Assembly: GCF_036182465.1 (NCBI RefSeq)
Contig: NZ_CP108081.1
Location: forward strand, 2,914,001 to 2,978,000
Length of the DNA stretch: 64,000 nt
DNA from: Streptomyces sp. NBC_00258
GTDB taxonomy: Bacteria > Actinomycetota > Actinomycetes > Streptomycetales > Streptomycetaceae
Reading direction: 5' to 3'
Both the position numbers and the translations under genes were made by a program. The notes below the pieces were generated by a model that did not search any database, had not been told where the DNA came from, and saw only the letters and a program-made list of their open reading frames with translations. The stretch's first letter is position 1. Every line of letters begins with the position of its first letter. This document shows positions 63,528 to 64,000 of this stretch, piece after piece.

Positions 63528-63765
63528 TCGCCCCCGCCGCCCCTACCCGTTCCCGTCCCCTGGGGCTCCGCCCCGGACCCCGTGGGGTGCGATTTCGGGT
63601 GGCGGGCTCGGCTGTGGCTTGTCGCGCAGTTCCCCGCGCCCCTAAAAGGGGCGCGGGGAACTGCGCAGCGGGGGTTCGGGGGCGGAGCCCCCGAGTAAGT
63701 GACGATGGGGGTCCCCCCGCTCGAGCGAAGCCGAGAGTGGGGGAGGGTAGGGGCGGCGGGGGCGA
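63528..63765. repeat. Long inverted-repeat element with nested hairpin
   Basis: The outer arms 63528-63548 and 63745-63765 are perfect 21-bp reverse complements and share sequence with the element at 55301-55486. Nested inside is a perfect 20-bp hairpin with a 3-nt loop (63624-63643 with 63647-63666). It fills the gap between convergent genes. Confidence 0.85.
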
Positions 63766-63783
63766 AATCCCTCCGGAATGCCT

Positions 63784-63816
63784 GAGCCCCCGGCAGCGAA
63801 AGCTGTCCGGGGGCTC
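63784..63816 (-). terminator. Hairpin with GAAA tetraloop after the last gene
   Basis: A 10-bp outer stem (63784-63793 with 63807-63816) and an inner CAGC/GCTG stem close on GAAA, with one bulged T. It lies 20 bp past the stop of the minus-strand gene at 63837. Confidence 0.8.
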
Positions 63817-63836
63817 TGGCACATCCGCCGAGGAGG

Positions 63837-64000
63837 TCAGGTCCCCGCGGGAGTCAAGGTGAGCTGAGGTTCGCCATGCTCGTCGGCTTCGCCGAGCACC
63901 GCGGTGAAGGAGTCCGTGCGCAGGACCAGCCCCTTCTCAGTCCGCTCGCAGACCACGCTCAGCGGCTCGCCGGCCGCCGACCCGTAACGTACGGCGAAGA
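63837..64000 (-). CDS. C-terminus of an unidentified protein, cut by window edge
   Basis: The last 53 codons of a minus-strand gene are visible, ending in EPQLTLTPAGT. They show alternating beta-strand-like residues (SVVCERTEKGLVLRTDSF). The terminator at 63784-63816 supports a real gene end. It is too short to assign a family. Confidence 0.6.
   Translation of the reverse strand, partial: FAVRYGSAAGEPLSVVCERTEKGLVLRTDSFTAVLGEADEHGEPQLTLTPAGT

Overview
The window is typical high-GC Streptomyces DNA. It shows GTG/TTG starts, ATGA/GTGA stop-start overlaps, paired Tat/TetR/MarR/SARP-era neighbourhood genes, an AccE-type carboxylase subunit and an OpcA-containing pentose-phosphate operon, all of which are actinobacterial hallmarks. 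No rRNA, tRNA, CRISPR array or intact insertion sequence was seen.

The centre (about 7.3-43.4 kb, possibly from 4.3 kb) is a type II polyketide cluster for a glycosylated angucycline. The core genes lie in the urdamycin/landomycin order E-F-A-B-C-D-L-M: FAD hydroxylase, TcmI-type cyclase, ketosynthase alpha, chain-length factor, ACP, ketoreductase, didomain aromatase/cyclase, and a fused oxygenase-reductase that carries its own internal ribosome binding site. A transporter, three glycosyltransferases (one closely resembling the C-glycosyltransferase UrdGT2), and a deoxysugar set (thymidylyltransferase, 4,6-dehydratase, 4-ketoreductase, 3-dehydratase, 2,3-dehydratase, 3-ketoreductase, 3,5-epimerase) follow on the same strand. 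The set fits D-olivose plus a rhodinose-type 2,3,6-trideoxysugar. A secreted protein of unknown function sits in the middle of the sugar genes. The cluster ends with a phosphopantetheinyl transferase, an acyl-CoA carboxylase (beta, epsilon, alpha) and a 2-oxoacid:ferredoxin oxidoreductase pair (KorAB-like). I read these as a possible precursor and reductant supply module. Control is probably through a JadR1/LndI-type atypical response regulator at the left edge. A TetR-controlled flavin reductase/exporter/ene-reductase operon and an unrecognised zinc-ribbon/HTH protein lie between that regulator and the core.

Left of the cluster are an acyl-CoA ligase/amidohydrolase/SDR operon facing MarR and IclR regulators, a Tat-exported bicovalent-flavin oxidase that could be a late sugar-oxidising enzyme, a small membrane protein, and the frameshifted relic of an IS630-type transposase.

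Right of the cluster are a secreted GH16-CBM6 glucanase behind a LacI-type palindrome, an AraC regulator, and a compact pentose-phosphate operon (tkt-tal-zwf-opcA-pgi-gnd-phosphatase). Then come an amino-acid permease with a hypothetical protein, and a quinate/shikimate catabolic island (fused dehydroshikimate dehydratase, shikimate/quinate dehydrogenase, TetR regulator, shikimate-type permease). Long dispersed inverted repeats punctuate this flank. Both window ends cut genes.
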